A program made the translations under genes and the position numbers. Shown here in pieces: positions 29,404 to 39,123 of a stretch of 51,091 nucleotides of DNA; the first letter of the stretch is position 1; the number at the start of each line of letters is the position of its first letter. The stretch is taken from NCBI GenBank assembly GCA_001786575.1, contig MFRW01000010.1, forward strand, positions 1 to 51,091, given 5' to 3'. The notes below the pieces were generated by a model. The model saw only the letters and a list, made by a program, of their open reading frames with translations, ran no database searches and was not told the DNA's origin. The DNA comes from Candidatus Moranbacteria bacterium RIFCSPHIGHO2_01_FULL_55_24 (GTDB taxonomy: Bacteria; Patescibacteria; Paceibacteria; Moranbacterales; UBA1568).

Positions 29404-31859
29404 ATGATCGAATCATTGCTTACCTCTAGGCGGAGCTTCTTGGCAGCAGGGCGTTCTATCAGGGCTATCGCTACCGGCTTCTCGACGTGTTCTTCGAGGA
29501 TCTTCCGGACCAGGCGCGCGCCCTGCTCTTTGGAGAAGCTCTTCTCGGCGAGGAAGCGCGGCACGGCCGGGGCGATCGAGAGGGTGATGCCTTTCTCTTT
29601 GAGGCGGGAGACGAAGCGTTTCAGTTCGTTCTTTACGATCTTCTGGACAGCCACTTTGTCGAGCGGTTGGAATATGACGGTGTGGTCGAGGCGCGCCAGG
29701 AGTTCGGGACGCATCTCTTTTTTCAGGTTAGCGAGAACAGACTCGCGCTTCTCGATGAGGTTTTCGAGAGCGCCTTCTTTGGCGAATCCGAAACGGGTGT
29801 CCTTGGTGAAGATTTCCGTCCCGACGTTCGAAGTGAGGACGATCAAGGTGTTCCGGAAGCTCACTTTGCGGCCTTCGGCATCGGTCAATTGTCCCTCATC
29901 GAGGATCTGGAGGAGAATATTGAAGACATCCGGATGTGCCTTCTCGATCTCATCGAAGAGAACGATGGCATAGGGCTTGCGACGGACTTGCTCGGTGAGC
30001 TTGCCGCCTTCGCCATAGCCCACATAGCCGGCCGGTGCGCCGAGGATCTGCGCGACGCTGTGCCGCTCCATGAACTCGCTCATGTCGAGGCGGATGAGCG
30101 CTTTCTGGTCGCCGAAAAATTCCTGGGCGAGGACATTCGCGACTAGGGTTTTTCCGACGCCGGTCGGGCCCAAGAACAGGAAGGAGCCGAGCGGGCGGCG
30201 CGGATCGTGGATATTGCTTAGCGAGCGGAGCAAGACATTCTCGACCGTATCGAGCGCTTCGCTCTGGCCGATGACGTGCCGGGCGAGCGCCTTCCGGAGC
30301 CGCTCCAGCCGCTCTTTCGGGTTTTCGGAACGCAGTTTCTCGAGAGGGATATTCGAGATGCGGGAAAGGGTCACGAGCACTTGCTCGAGAGTGACCACGG
30401 GAATATTCTCTTTCGGAGTATCCGCATGCTCTTTCAGTTTGCCGAGTTTCTTCTCGAGAGCCTTGGCCTGGTTGTGCCACTTGGCGGCCTCATCGTAGGC
30501 TTCTTTCTGGATGAGGGATTCTTTGAGATCGATCACGTGTTTCAATTCCTGCTCCAGCTTGGCGCGGGACCGGTTTTTGGAGGTCGTGGAGCCGGATTGC
30601 TTCGCGAGGGTAGCGGCCTCGTCGATGATGTCGAGAGCCTTGTCGGGAAGGAAGCGGTCGCTTATATGGCGCACGGAAAGGTCGACCACCAGAGAGATGA
30701 GGTTATCCGGAAAGCTGACGCCGTGGAAGGCCTCGTAGGCAGGCTTGGCCGCCCGAAGCATGGCCTTGCTCGTTTCCGGAGACGGTTCCTCGATGAACAC
30801 CGACTGGAAACGGCGCTCAAGGGCCGGGTCTTTCTCGATATGGCGCTTGTATTCGGTAAAGGTGGTGGCGCCGATGCACTGGATGTCGCCGCGCGCGAGC
30901 GCCGGCTTCAGGATGTTGGCCGCATCCAGGCCACCGGAAGTATTGCCGGCACCGACGATAGTGTGGATCTCGTCGATGAAGAGGATGACATCGGGGTGCT
31001 CGGAAGCTTCGCGGATGATGTCCTTCAGGCGCGCTTCGAATTCGCCGCGGAAATTGGTTCCGGCGACTACGAGTGCCAGGTCGAGCGCGAAGATGCGCTT
31101 GCCGAGGAGCTGTTCAGGCACGTCTCCGGAGAGGATCTTCTCCGCGAGCTTCGTGACGAGAGCGGTCTTGCCGACGCCAGGCTCGCCCAAGAGGAGCGGA
31201 TTGCTCTTGTGCTTGCGGAGCAGGATCTGGATGACTCTGCCGAGCTCGGCCTCGCGGCCGAAGAGAATCTGGTTCCGCTGGTGCTTCGGGTGCGAAAGGT
31301 CGATGGCGTATTGGCGGAGCGTGGCGAGGTCTCCGGTGTCGCGCGGCTTGGCCTTGGGGCCGAGGGTCTCCGGCATGTCGAACATCTTGGAGAGTTCGGG
31401 GAAGTGTTCGAAATTCATATGGGATGCCAGGGTCGCTTCGATCTTCTTCTCGTCTATTTCCAGCGTGATGAAGATCTCGTCGAGAATGGGGTGTTCGGAC
31501 TCTATGAGGGCGTAGACCAGGTGTTCGGTACCGACATAGGGGAAGTGGAACTGGTTGGCGATGGCGTACGCACGCTTCATGATCTCCTTGAGAGTATCTG
31601 AAGGCGCGATGGTATCTGTCGCAGGAAGGGTCTTGCCGCGGCTCTTCTTGCGCAGGCAGAGCTTGGCGAGCTTTTCTTTTTCGAAACCCATGCCTTGGAG
31701 GAGGCTGTTTCCCAGGCTTCCGTGTTCCATGAAGATGGCCAGGAGCAGATGCTCGGGCTCGACGGAACGGCTGCGGGTGTAGCGGGCGATATCGCGCGCT
31801 TCCTTCATGCTGTGCCGTGCGTGGAAGGTCAGTTTGTGACTGAAAAGCGTTTCTGACAT
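29394..31859 (-). CDS. clpC: ClpC-type AAA+ chaperone (ClpA/B/C family)
   Basis: This 821-residue protein unfolds substrates for the ClpP protease or remodels them. It has an N-terminal Clp-N repeat domain (first 140 residues), AAA module 1 with GEPGVGKT and VILFIDEIHTIVGAG, a middle coiled coil of ClpC-like short length (AKLEQELKHVIDLKESLIQKEAYDEAAKWHNQ), and module 2 with GPTGVGKT and VLFDEIEKAHPDV. Upstream in-frame ATGs exist at 31907 and 31880, but the promoter (TACAAT at 31879-31884) makes them untranscribed, so I start at MSETLF (31859). comF follows. No clpP is in the window. Confidence 0.93.
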   Translation of the reverse strand: MSETLFSHKLTFHARHSMKEARDIARYTRSRSVEPEHLLLAIFMEHGSLGNSLLQGMGFEKEKLAKLCLRKKSRGKTLPATDTIAPSDTLKEIMKRAYAIANQFHFPYVGTEHLVYALIESEHPILDEIFITLEIDEKKIEATLASHMNFEHFPELSKMFDMPETLGPKAKPRDTGDLATLRQYAIDLSHPKHQRNQILFGREAELGRVIQILLRKHKSNPLLLGEPGVGKTALVTKLAEKILSGDVPEQLLGKRIFALDLALVVAGTNFRGEFEARLKDIIREASEHPDVILFIDEIHTIVGAGNTSGGLDAANILKPALARGDIQCIGATTFTEYKRHIEKDPALERRFQSVFIEEPSPETSKAMLRAAKPAYEAFHGVSFPDNLISLVVDLSVRHISDRFLPDKALDIIDEAATLAKQSGSTTSKNRSRAKLEQELKHVIDLKESLIQKEAYDEAAKWHNQAKALEKKLGKLKEHADTPKENIPVVTLEQVLVTLSRISNIPLEKLRSENPKERLERLRKALARHVIGQSEALDTVENVLLRSLSNIHDPRRPLGSFLFLGPTGVGKTLVANVLAQEFFGDQKALIRLDMSEFMERHSVAQILGAPAGYVGYGEGGKLTEQVRRKPYAIVLFDEIEKAHPDVFNILLQILDEGQLTDAEGRKVSFRNTLIVLTSNVGTEIFTKDTRFGFAKEGALENLIEKRESVLANLKKEMRPELLARLDHTVIFQPLDKVAVQKIVKNELKRFVSRLKEKGITLSIAPAVPRFLAEKSFSKEQGARLVRKILEEHVEKPVAIALIERPAAKKLRLEVSNDSIMCR

Positions 31860-31878
31860 AGGTGAAAGATCATGCTTC

Positions 31879-31907
31879 ATTGTATTTTCCGGAGAGGTTT
31901 CTGTCAA
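31879..31907 (-). promoter_or_regulatory. Promoter of clpC-comF
   Basis: On the minus strand: TTGACA (31902-31907), a 17-bp spacer and TACAAT (31879-31884). Predicted start near 31872, about 13 nt before the chosen ATG. Confidence 0.82.
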
Positions 31908-31999
31908 TTCGGTAAGAAAGGGGAAATAGCCTGTTTCAAAGCTTCCTCCATCGCCGGAATTATGCTATTTTATAGGTATCAAAAAGCAATAGAAAAAAC

Positions 32000-33106
32000 A
32001 TGTTCGGTTTTTCAAAACCTTCCTACCTTGGTATTGATTTCGGTACCTCTTCTATCAAGGCGGTGGAACTGACAGAAAAAGACGGCGCCGTACAGCTTCT
32101 CAATTACGGCCAGGTGAGTTTGGCACAGCTGGAAAACGGGGTCACGGGATCCGGGCGTTCTTATGACGAGGAGGTCGGATTGTATCTGCGGGCCCTTCTG
32201 GAGAAGCTCAAGCCCAAGACGCACTCCGCTTTTGTCGCGATGCCGGCGTTCATCGGGCTCATCTCGCTCATCGAACTCCCCGAGATGGAAGAACATGAGC
32301 TGGAAGAAGCGGTGCAATTCGAAGCGCATCGCTACATCCCGTCTTCGCTCGAAGACATAGCGCTTAGCTGGGAAGTAGTCGGTACGCGCAAGGCGACGGA
32401 CGGCAGCGGTCCGAAGCTGGAGATACTCGTCGTGGCGGCGCTCAAGAAAGAAGTCGAGCGCTATCGCGGCTATGTTATGGCAGCGGGCCTCAAAATGGAT
32501 TTTCTGGAGCTGGAAACGTTTTCTCTCGTCCGTTCAATCGTGGGACATGAGACGGGACTGGTCTTGGTTATCGACATCGGCTCGCGGGCGACCAATCTCG
32601 TCTTGGCGGAAAACGGTATCGTGCGTGTCAGCCGCAATCTCGATGCCGGCGGCAAGGATGTCACGCGGACGCTCGCCGAAGGCTTGGACATCACTCCCGA
32701 CCGGGCCGAGAGTCTCAAGAAGAGCGGCAAAGACTTCCTCAATCAGCCGGAATCCGCCCTGGTCTTCCCGGTACTCGATATGATCTCCAATGAAGCCAAG
32801 AGAATGCTCGATTCATACAAGGCGAAGTATCCGGATGCGGAGTGCCGGCAGGTGATCCTCTCCGGCGGCACGGCGTACTTCGTAGGGCTGACTGATTATT
32901 ACACGCGCCAGCTGGGCATACCGGTCGCGATCGGTAACCCGTGGCAGAGAATCCAACACACACCGAAACAGAAAGAGCAGATCGAAAGTCTCGGGACATC
33001 ATTTTCCGTGGCGCTCGGATTGGCATTGAGCGGACTCGATGTGAAAAAAGAAGAGCAGAAGAAAGAAGGCTCTTCGCTCAAGAAATTCCTTAACAAGAAG
33101 CTGTAA
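32000..33106 (+). CDS. pilM: Type IV pilus assembly protein PilM
   Basis: This 368-residue actin-like ATPase is a cytoplasmic part of the pilus inner-membrane platform; it binds the N-terminus of PilN. The nucleotide-binding start is YLGIDFGTSSIKAVEL (residues 8-23). The family segment IELPEMEEHELEEAVQFEAHRYIPSS and VLVIDIGSRATNLVLAENG follow, and CRQVILSGGTAYFVGL is near the end. The basic C-terminal tail (KKEEQKKEGSSLKKFLNKKL) is extra. It is the first gene of the pil operon, divergent from clpC. Confidence 0.95.
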   Translation: MFGFSKPSYLGIDFGTSSIKAVELTEKDGAVQLLNYGQVSLAQLENGVTGSGRSYDEEVGLYLRALLEKLKPKTHSAFVAMPAFIGLISLIELPEMEEHELEEAVQFEAHRYIPSSLEDIALSWEVVGTRKATDGSGPKLEILVVAALKKEVERYRGYVMAAGLKMDFLELETFSLVRSIVGHETGLVLVIDIGSRATNLVLAENGIVRVSRNLDAGGKDVTRTLAEGLDITPDRAESLKKSGKDFLNQPESALVFPVLDMISNEAKRMLDSYKAKYPDAECRQVILSGGTAYFVGLTDYYTRQLGIPVAIGNPWQRIQHTPKQKEQIESLGTSFSVALGLALSGLDVKKEEQKKEGSSLKKFLNKKL

Positions 33107-33151
33107 GCTAAAAAGCGATAAAAATAAACATAAACATTGAGACATACGTCC

Positions 33152-33715
33152 ATGGCTGGCATCAACCTTTCACAATCATTCGGGGAGAAGCGGACATCCT
33201 CCAAGCAGAGCCTCTTCGACAAGGGGTTCATGTTCGTGGTGGTTTTGGCGCTTATCGTCGCCGCGATCTGGGGCGGTATCCGCTGGTTCCTCTACTCTAC
33301 AGACCAGAAGATAGCGGGTCTTCAGGGAACGATAGACAGTGCGAATGCCGATCTCCTGGGCGAGGATGTCGACCGTATCGTCGATCGCGACACGCGCCTC
33401 ACGAATATCAGTGCAGCGGAGGGTAAGGACGCGGATACGGCTGCTCTGTTCTCGCAGCTGGAGCGCCTGACCGTGCCGGAGGTGCATCTGACGCTCTATG
33501 AATACGATCATGAAGAAGGGAAAGTGGCGGTTTCCGGCCTGACGGATAATTTCAAGTTTCTGGCGCAGCAGATCATCAGTTTCAAGAGCGAGGCGCCGTT
33601 CGGAAATATCCGAGTCGACAAGATCGTGAATACCAAAGACGGAAAGATCGCCTTCACGCTGATGGCGGATATCAAAGAAGAGACAGCAGCTTCCTCTTTG
33701 CCAACATCAAACTAA
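33152..33715 (+). CDS. pilN: Type IV pilus assembly protein PilN-like
   Basis: The 187-residue protein has a short cytoplasmic N-terminus (MAGINLSQSFGEKR) that matches the PilM-binding INL motif position, one membrane helix (FMFVVVLALIVAAIWGGIRW, about residues 31-50), a coiled coil and a small ferredoxin-like domain. It pairs with PilO. I use ATG 33152; an in-frame TTG at 33137 is less likely. Placement between pilM and pilO supports the call more than sequence identity does. Confidence 0.82.
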   Translation: MAGINLSQSFGEKRTSSKQSLFDKGFMFVVVLALIVAAIWGGIRWFLYSTDQKIAGLQGTIDSANADLLGEDVDRIVDRDTRLTNISAAEGKDADTAALFSQLERLTVPEVHLTLYEYDHEEGKVAVSGLTDNFKFLAQQIISFKSEAPFGNIRVDKIVNTKDGKIAFTLMADIKEETAASSLPTSN

Positions 33716-33725
33716 AAAGACGCCT

Positions 33726-34541
33726 ATGCAACTCAAACTTCTCATCGTTCCGTCGCTCATCATCATCTCGATCATTCTGATCATCGGATTCATCAAGCCC
33801 GACTACGACACGCTCAAGATCAAGCGTGCGACACTCGTCCAGAAAGAGACGGAGGCTGCCAATGTCGCGACGATCATCGCGAATGTCAAGCAACTGAACG
33901 CTTCGCTCGATGCCGACCAGGAAACCGAAAGCTTCATTCTCCGGTATTATCCGGATTCTATCGACCAGGGACGCGTTATCGATGCCTTCAACTTCCTGGC
34001 CTTGCAATCAGGGCTCGTCATCACCAGCGTGGAGCTGAAGGAGCTGCCTCCGGTAGCGATTGAAGAAGCTATTCAGAACGTGCCGATGACTTCGCTCCAG
34101 GGGGGTGCCACGGACCCATCGCTTGCCGGATCCGAAATCCCGCCCGTTCCCCAGTACCAGGCTCCGCGCCCGCGTTCCTACACCGCACTCGTCAAGGCGC
34201 GCGGATCCTATGAGAACGTCAAAGGATTCGTAGAGCGGATGATGCGCTTGGATCGGATCCATGGTATGAAGAACTTCTCTGTCGGGCTGAATGAGGAGGC
34301 ACTCCGCACGATCGATGCCGGCGAGGCCGTGTCGGAAGAAGCCGCTTCCGAACTGGTCGTGATGTTCGAGACGCGCTTCGACTATCTGCCGGCCCAGAAA
34401 ATGGTGAATGCGCTCCACGTCCCGGTCTTTGAGAAAGGGTCTCTGGATTTCGCAGCTGCCAAAGAGGCGATGACGCGCGCTACTTCCGCAGTACCCGACC
34501 TCGACAAAGGACAGACCGGAAAGCCGAACCCATTCCAGTAA
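33726..34541 (+). CDS. pilO: Type IV pilus assembly protein PilO-like
   Basis: The 271-residue protein has an N-terminal membrane helix (LLIVPSLIIISIILIIGFI, residues 4-22), a coiled coil (YDTLKIKRATLVQKETEAANVATIIANVKQLN) and a periplasmic domain with a linker rich in Pro. The layout and the gene order pilM-pilN-pilO identify it. It forms the alignment complex with PilN. The C-terminal part is longer than in E. coli-type PilO. Confidence 0.8.
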   Translation: MQLKLLIVPSLIIISIILIIGFIKPDYDTLKIKRATLVQKETEAANVATIIANVKQLNASLDADQETESFILRYYPDSIDQGRVIDAFNFLALQSGLVITSVELKELPPVAIEEAIQNVPMTSLQGGATDPSLAGSEIPPVPQYQAPRPRSYTALVKARGSYENVKGFVERMMRLDRIHGMKNFSVGLNEEALRTIDAGEAVSEEAASELVVMFETRFDYLPAQKMVNALHVPVFEKGSLDFAAAKEAMTRATSAVPDLDKGQTGKPNPFQ

Positions 34542-34571
34542 ACATTCTTCCTATCCATTCTCCTATCTCTC

Positions 34572-36272
34572 ATGGCGGCTGAAGACATACAGAAACAATC
34601 CGAAGCGGCTCTGCCCGAGCAAAGCAAGGCTGCTCCCGTACCAGGAGCCGGCCCGCTTGCGGCGCAGGCTAAGGCGCTTGGTGTTCCTTATCTGGACGCC
34701 ACTCCGCGGGATTTCGATAAGACGGTCTTGAATGTCATTCCCGAGGAAGCGGCCAAGAAATACGGCATGATCCCGTTCAAGAAGGTCGGGGACACGCTGT
34801 CGGTGGCGATGCTCAACCCGCAGAACTTCGAGGCGCTGAACGTTCTGCGCTTCCTGGCGGAAAAGGAGCATGTCGGCATAGAAGTCTATCTGACTGACCA
34901 GGATGTCTTTGCCAATATCATCAAGCAGTACACGGGGACAGACAGCGCTCTCAAAGAAGCCATCCTGTCGCTCAAGAAGGAAGACGAACTCCAATTGCAG
35001 GTGAGCCAGGAAAAGAAAGTGAGCAAGGAAGCGGAGGTCTTCCAGGATGCGCCGATCGCGAAACTAGTCGAAGTGATCGTCCAGCATGCGTTGGACGGTC
35101 GCGCGAGCGATATTCACATCGAACCGATCGAAGGAAGCTATCGTGTACGCTTCCGGATCGACGGTATCCTGCGATCGCAGCTCGTGTTTCCCGTCGAAGT
35201 GGGAAGGGCGGTGATCTCGCGCATCAAAATCCTTTCGAACCTGAAGATCGATGAGAAGCGCAAGCCGCAGGACGGCCGCATCCGTTTCGAGAATGCCGAT
35301 GGCAGCTTCATCGACCTGCGTATCTCGAGCCTTCCGGTCATGGAAGGAGAAAAGATAGTGATGCGTGTTCTCGACAAGAGTTCGAACGTGGCTGACCTCG
35401 ATAAGCTGGGCCTCTGGGGGCGTGCCCGGACGATCCTGGAGCGCAAGATCCGCGAACCGTTCGGGATCATCCTCATCACCGGTCCGACCGGTTCCGGAAA
35501 GTCGACTTCTCTTTATGCGTTCCTCCAGATCTTGAACAAGGAAGAGCGCAACATCATCACGCTCGAAGACCCGGTGGAATACTTCGTCGAAGGCATCAAC
35601 CAGAGCCAGATCAAACCGGAAATAGGATATACGTTCGCGAGCGGACTGCGCTCTATCCTGCGTCAGGACCCGAACGTCATCATGGTAGGAGAAATCCGCG
35701 ACGGCGAAACGGCCGAACTCGCGATCCATGCGGCGCTCACGGGACACCTGGTGCTTTCGACCCTCCATACGAACGATGCGGTCGGGTCTATTCCCCGTCT
35801 GATAGATATGGGCATCGAGCCTTTCCTGCTTTCCTCTTCGCTCGAAGCGGTAGCAGCGCAGCGTCTCGTGCGGCGCATCTGCGAGAACTGCAAAGTAGAG
35901 CAGGAGCTCACTCCCGGCCAGCGGGAAATGTTCCGCAAAGTGTTCGAAGAGATCCCGGACGAAGAAGTGAAGCTCTACGAGCTCCAGCCGAACATGCAAA
36001 TCACCGTTTACAAGGGCAAGGGCTGCGAACAGTGCGGGAACTCCGGATACAAGGGCCGTATCGCTATCTATGAAGTGATCGACGTGGATGACGAGATGCA
36101 TCTGATCATTTCCGACAAGCATGGCAATGAGGGCGAAGTGCGCAAGGCGGCCGCGCACCAGGGCATGATTACCATGAAGCAGGACGGCATCCTCAAGGTC
36201 TTGAAGGGCATTACGACGCTTGCAGAAGTGGAGCGCGTCACTGAAGGGAAAATCCTGGTCGATGAAGAGTAG
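34572..36272 (+). CDS. pilB: Type IV pilus extension ATPase PilB
   Basis: This 566-residue hexameric motor drives pilus extension. It has an N-terminal MshEN/GspE domain (residues 30-125), then Walker A GPTGSGKST at residues 304-312, the Asp box and Walker B (IMVGEIRDGETAELAIHAALTGH), and the His box STLHTNDA. The zinc-binding tetracysteine CENC...CEQCGNSGYKGR typical of PilB/GspE is present. It lies 30 nt after pilO. Confidence 0.96.
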   Translation: MAAEDIQKQSEAALPEQSKAAPVPGAGPLAAQAKALGVPYLDATPRDFDKTVLNVIPEEAAKKYGMIPFKKVGDTLSVAMLNPQNFEALNVLRFLAEKEHVGIEVYLTDQDVFANIIKQYTGTDSALKEAILSLKKEDELQLQVSQEKKVSKEAEVFQDAPIAKLVEVIVQHALDGRASDIHIEPIEGSYRVRFRIDGILRSQLVFPVEVGRAVISRIKILSNLKIDEKRKPQDGRIRFENADGSFIDLRISSLPVMEGEKIVMRVLDKSSNVADLDKLGLWGRARTILERKIREPFGIILITGPTGSGKSTSLYAFLQILNKEERNIITLEDPVEYFVEGINQSQIKPEIGYTFASGLRSILRQDPNVIMVGEIRDGETAELAIHAALTGHLVLSTLHTNDAVGSIPRLIDMGIEPFLLSSSLEAVAAQRLVRRICENCKVEQELTPGQREMFRKVFEEIPDEEVKLYELQPNMQITVYKGKGCEQCGNSGYKGRIAIYEVIDVDDEMHLIISDKHGNEGEVRKAAAHQGMITMKQDGILKVLKGITTLAEVERVTEGKILVDEE

Positions 36273-36321
36273 GATATGATATAGTGCCAGTGTACTGAAT
36301 ACAAAAACAAACTACGGGCTT

Positions 36322-37404
36322 ATGGAATCACTGCATGCGGAACAGCGAATGAAGAACCTGCTTCTCCTGGTGGGACAGCAGGGTGCCTCGGATCTCCACC
36401 TCGTCGTCGGGCGGTATCCGACGCTCCGAATCGATGGCAAATTGCATCCGATCACCCAGGAAAAAGTGCTGACGCCTGCCGATACGAAGGCGCTGTCCGA
36501 CATACTCCTCACCGAGGACAAGAAACAAGAGCTGCTCTCTGTCGGACATTCTGACTTTTCATACAATTTCGAGGACCGGGTGCGCTTCCGTACCAACGTG
36601 TTCTTCCAGAAAGGTTACGTGAGCGTTACTATGCGGTTCGTTATGGACCGGCTGCGCAACCTTGAAGAGCTCTCTATCCCGACTTCGCTCTACGACTTCA
36701 CCAACTATTCCCAGGGGCTCGTCCTCGTGACGGGGCCGGTAGGACACGGAAAGTCGACGACGCTCGCGGCTATCATCGACTACATCAACCACAATCTCGA
36801 GAAGCACATCCTGACCATCGAGGATCCGATCGAATTCGTCTACAATCAGGATCGCTGCATCATCAATCAGCGCGAAATCGGCCGGGATGCCAAAAACTTT
36901 CCGGACGCGCTCCGCGCAGTGTTCCGCGAGGACGTGAACGTGGTGCTCTTGGGAGAACTCCGCGATCTGGAGACCATCAGTACGGCTATGACGGCCGCAG
37001 AAACGGGACACCTCATCTTCGCGACGCTCCATACCAACGACTCGGCCCAGACTATCGATCGCGTGATCGACGTCTTTCCGGCGCACCAGCAGAACCAGAT
37101 CCGCGCGCAGCTGTCGAGCGTGCTTTTGGGAGTCGTCTCGCAGCGCCTCATTCCCAAGCAAGGAGGCGGCCGTGTGCCGGCCGTGGAAATCATGTTCAAG
37201 AACCATGCTGTCGAGAACCTCATCCGCGAAAACAAGGTGCATCAGATCGACTCGGTGATCGAGACAAGTCTCAAGGAGGGTATGGTTTCTCTCGACCGGG
37301 CGCTTGCCGATCTGGTACGCCGCGGGCTGGTCTCCCTGAATGACGCCTTCACCTACGCCAAGAACCGGGATTACCTCCAGATGCTCATCAGCAAGGATAA
37401 ATAA
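36322..37404 (+). CDS. pilT: Type IV pilus retraction ATPase PilT
   Basis: This 360-residue motor powers pilus retraction. Family segments are ASDLHLVVGRYPTLRIDG at the N-terminus, Walker A at residues 138-146 (GPVGHGKST), VNVVLLGELRDLETISTAMTAAETGHL and FATLHTNDSAQTIDRVIDVFP. Walker A has H142 where PilT normally has Ser (GPTGSGKST), but the essential GKST is intact. The AIRNLIRE-like motif of PilT is here ENLIRENK. It sits 50 nt after pilB. Confidence 0.94.
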   Translation: MESLHAEQRMKNLLLLVGQQGASDLHLVVGRYPTLRIDGKLHPITQEKVLTPADTKALSDILLTEDKKQELLSVGHSDFSYNFEDRVRFRTNVFFQKGYVSVTMRFVMDRLRNLEELSIPTSLYDFTNYSQGLVLVTGPVGHGKSTTLAAIIDYINHNLEKHILTIEDPIEFVYNQDRCIINQREIGRDAKNFPDALRAVFREDVNVVLLGELRDLETISTAMTAAETGHLIFATLHTNDSAQTIDRVIDVFPAHQQNQIRAQLSSVLLGVVSQRLIPKQGGGRVPAVEIMFKNHAVENLIRENKVHQIDSVIETSLKEGMVSLDRALADLVRRGLVSLNDAFTYAKNRDYLQMLISKDK

Positions 37405-37415
37405 GGCAGGAACGT

Positions 37416-38627
37416 ATGAAATTCGTCTTCAAAGCGAAAAATGAGTCCGGACAGATCCGTGAGGGCGTTGTGGAAGCGCTCGACAGCGGTGCAGCGGTGC
37501 AGATCCTCCAGAAGAACAATCTGATCCCGATCAGCATCCGTGAAGAGGCCGAGAGGAGCATGGCGATCATGAGGGCCGCAGAGCGCTTGTGGGAGGGCGT
37601 GAGTCAGAAAGAACTCATGGTTTTCTTCCAGCAGCTGGCGACGCTCATCGAGGCGCGCGTGCCGATCGTCTCATCGCTTGCCACTATCGGCGAACAGTCC
37701 AATAACCGGCATCTCCGGTCCATCATCAAAGAAATGGCCGACGACATCGAGGATGGCATGCCTTTTTCCGAGGCTATGGAAAAGCATCCCGATATCTTCT
37801 CTCCTCTCACGGTGAATATGATCAAAGCGGGCGAGGTATCCGGAAGTCTTCAGAAATCCGTGGTATTCGTCGCGGAAAATATCGAAAAGAACTACCAGCT
37901 GACCTCGAAGATCAAAGGCGCACTCTACTACCCTGTCTTCGTTCTGGTTGTCGCTTTCATCATCGGCTTTTTGGTAGTGACGTTCATCCTCCCGAAGATC
38001 ACCGTGCTCATCAAGGACCTGAACGTCCCGGTGCCATGGTATACGAATGCGCTCATCTGGCTCGGAGACTTCATGAATCAGTACTGGTGGGTGGTGCTCA
38101 TGGTCATCATCGCGGGGATCGGCGGGCTCTACTACTATGTGCGCACGCCGGCAGGGCGGAGGGAGTGGGAGCAGATCATCCTGAAGATTCCGGTCATCGG
38201 GACGCTGGCCCAGAATATCTACATCACCCGCTTCGCGGAGAACCTCTCCGCGCTTCTCAACAGCGGCATCCCCGTAGTGCGGGCGCTCATCATCGTGAGC
38301 GAGGTGGTAGGGAATCAGGTGTTCGAGCGCATCATGATCAAAGCAGTGGAAGAAGTGAAGTCCGGAGGGAACATGAGCACGGTCTTCATCCGGACGCCGG
38401 AGATGCCCCCGATCGTCTCGCAGATGATGCGGATCGGCGAGGAGACAGGAACGCTTGCGAATGTCTTGGAGAGCGTCTCGAAGTTCTACAGCCAGGAAGT
38501 GGATAACATGACAAGGAGCCTTACGACCCTGATCGAACCGGTGCTGATCGTGTTTCTGGGTATCGGCGTGGGAATCCTGGTGGTCGGTGTGCTGATGCCG
38601 ATTTACAATTTGGCCGGACAGTTATAG
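37416..38627 (+). CDS. pilC: Type IV pilus platform protein PilC
   Basis: This 403-residue GspF/PilC protein is the membrane platform that the motors turn. It contains two GspF repeats, each ending in membrane helices: VFVLVVAFIIGFLVVTFILPK and YWWVVLMVIIAGIGGLYYYV in the middle, and VLIVFLGIGVGILVVGVLMPIYNLA at the end. The N-terminal part with FVFKAKNESGQIREGVVEA is typical. It begins 11 nt after pilT, so the operon pilMNOBTC is likely one transcript. Confidence 0.95.
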   Translation: MKFVFKAKNESGQIREGVVEALDSGAAVQILQKNNLIPISIREEAERSMAIMRAAERLWEGVSQKELMVFFQQLATLIEARVPIVSSLATIGEQSNNRHLRSIIKEMADDIEDGMPFSEAMEKHPDIFSPLTVNMIKAGEVSGSLQKSVVFVAENIEKNYQLTSKIKGALYYPVFVLVVAFIIGFLVVTFILPKITVLIKDLNVPVPWYTNALIWLGDFMNQYWWVVLMVIIAGIGGLYYYVRTPAGRREWEQIILKIPVIGTLAQNIYITRFAENLSALLNSGIPVVRALIIVSEVVGNQVFERIMIKAVEEVKSGGNMSTVFIRTPEMPPIVSQMMRIGEETGTLANVLESVSKFYSQEVDNMTRSLTTLIEPVLIVFLGIGVGILVVGVLMPIYNLAGQL

Positions 38628-38693
38628 AATACAAGTATGCTAAGCACGGTAAGATGCGCGGCAGAGAAAAGAAAAAATAAAAATAAAAACAAG

Positions 38694-38703
38694 AAGGAGG
38701 TGA
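38694..38703 (+). promoter_or_regulatory. Perfect Shine-Dalgarno of the first pilin
   Basis: AAGGAGGTGA is fully complementary over 10 nt to the 16S tail at 481-490, 4 nt before the ATG. It is preceded by an A-rich, unstructured leader. This indicates very high translation. Confidence 0.9.
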
Positions 38704-38707
38704 GCAT

Positions 38708-39070
38708 ATGAAAAAGACACTCAAAGGATTTACCCTGATCGAACTCTTGATCGTCATCGCCATTATCGGTATCTTGGCGTCGGTGGTTCTCGTGAGCCTC
38801 TCGGGTGCCCGTACGAAAGCTCAAAAAGCGGCGTTCAAAGCCGAGGTGAGCGGGGCAGTCGGCGGTCTTACTATCCAGTGCGATGACGGTACTATCGCTG
38901 CCCCTGGTGATACTACCGTGACGACATGGAACGATCTTTCGTTGACTTCCAGCTGCGGAGCTTCCGGAGACGCTACGTTCTCTATCGGTGCGACGCCGGT
39001 AGCTACTATCACTGGCTGCACGGGCGCGACCGTGACCGAAGCCGGAGCTGATTTCACCAGCTGTCCGTAA
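38708..39070 (+). CDS. Type IV pilin, major-type (first copy)
   Basis: This 120-residue prepilin has a short basic leader (MKKTLKG) cut before F8 by PilD. The mature protein begins FTLIELLIVIAIIGILASVVLVSLSGARTKAQ: the invariant Glu at position 5 and the long hydrophobic helix. The C-terminal part is short, Thr/Ala/Gly-rich, with four cysteines (IQCDDG, SSCGAS, TGCTGA, TSCP) that may form disulfides. The first 36 residues are almost identical to the second pilin. The SD is a 10-nt perfect match. Confidence 0.95.
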   Translation: MKKTLKGFTLIELLIVIAIIGILASVVLVSLSGARTKAQKAAFKAEVSGAVGGLTIQCDDGTIAAPGDTTVTTWNDLSLTSSCGASGDATFSIGATPVATITGCTGATVTEAGADFTSCP

Positions 39071-39123
39071 GTTTCAGAGGTTTATAACTCGCTAATCCTC
39101 ATAATTGAGAGGAGGTAAGGACT

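Noticed and set aside
31860..31907. Upstream ATGs of clpC at 31907 and 31880
   Set aside because: They lie in or upstream of the -10 box of a TTGACA/TACAAT promoter.
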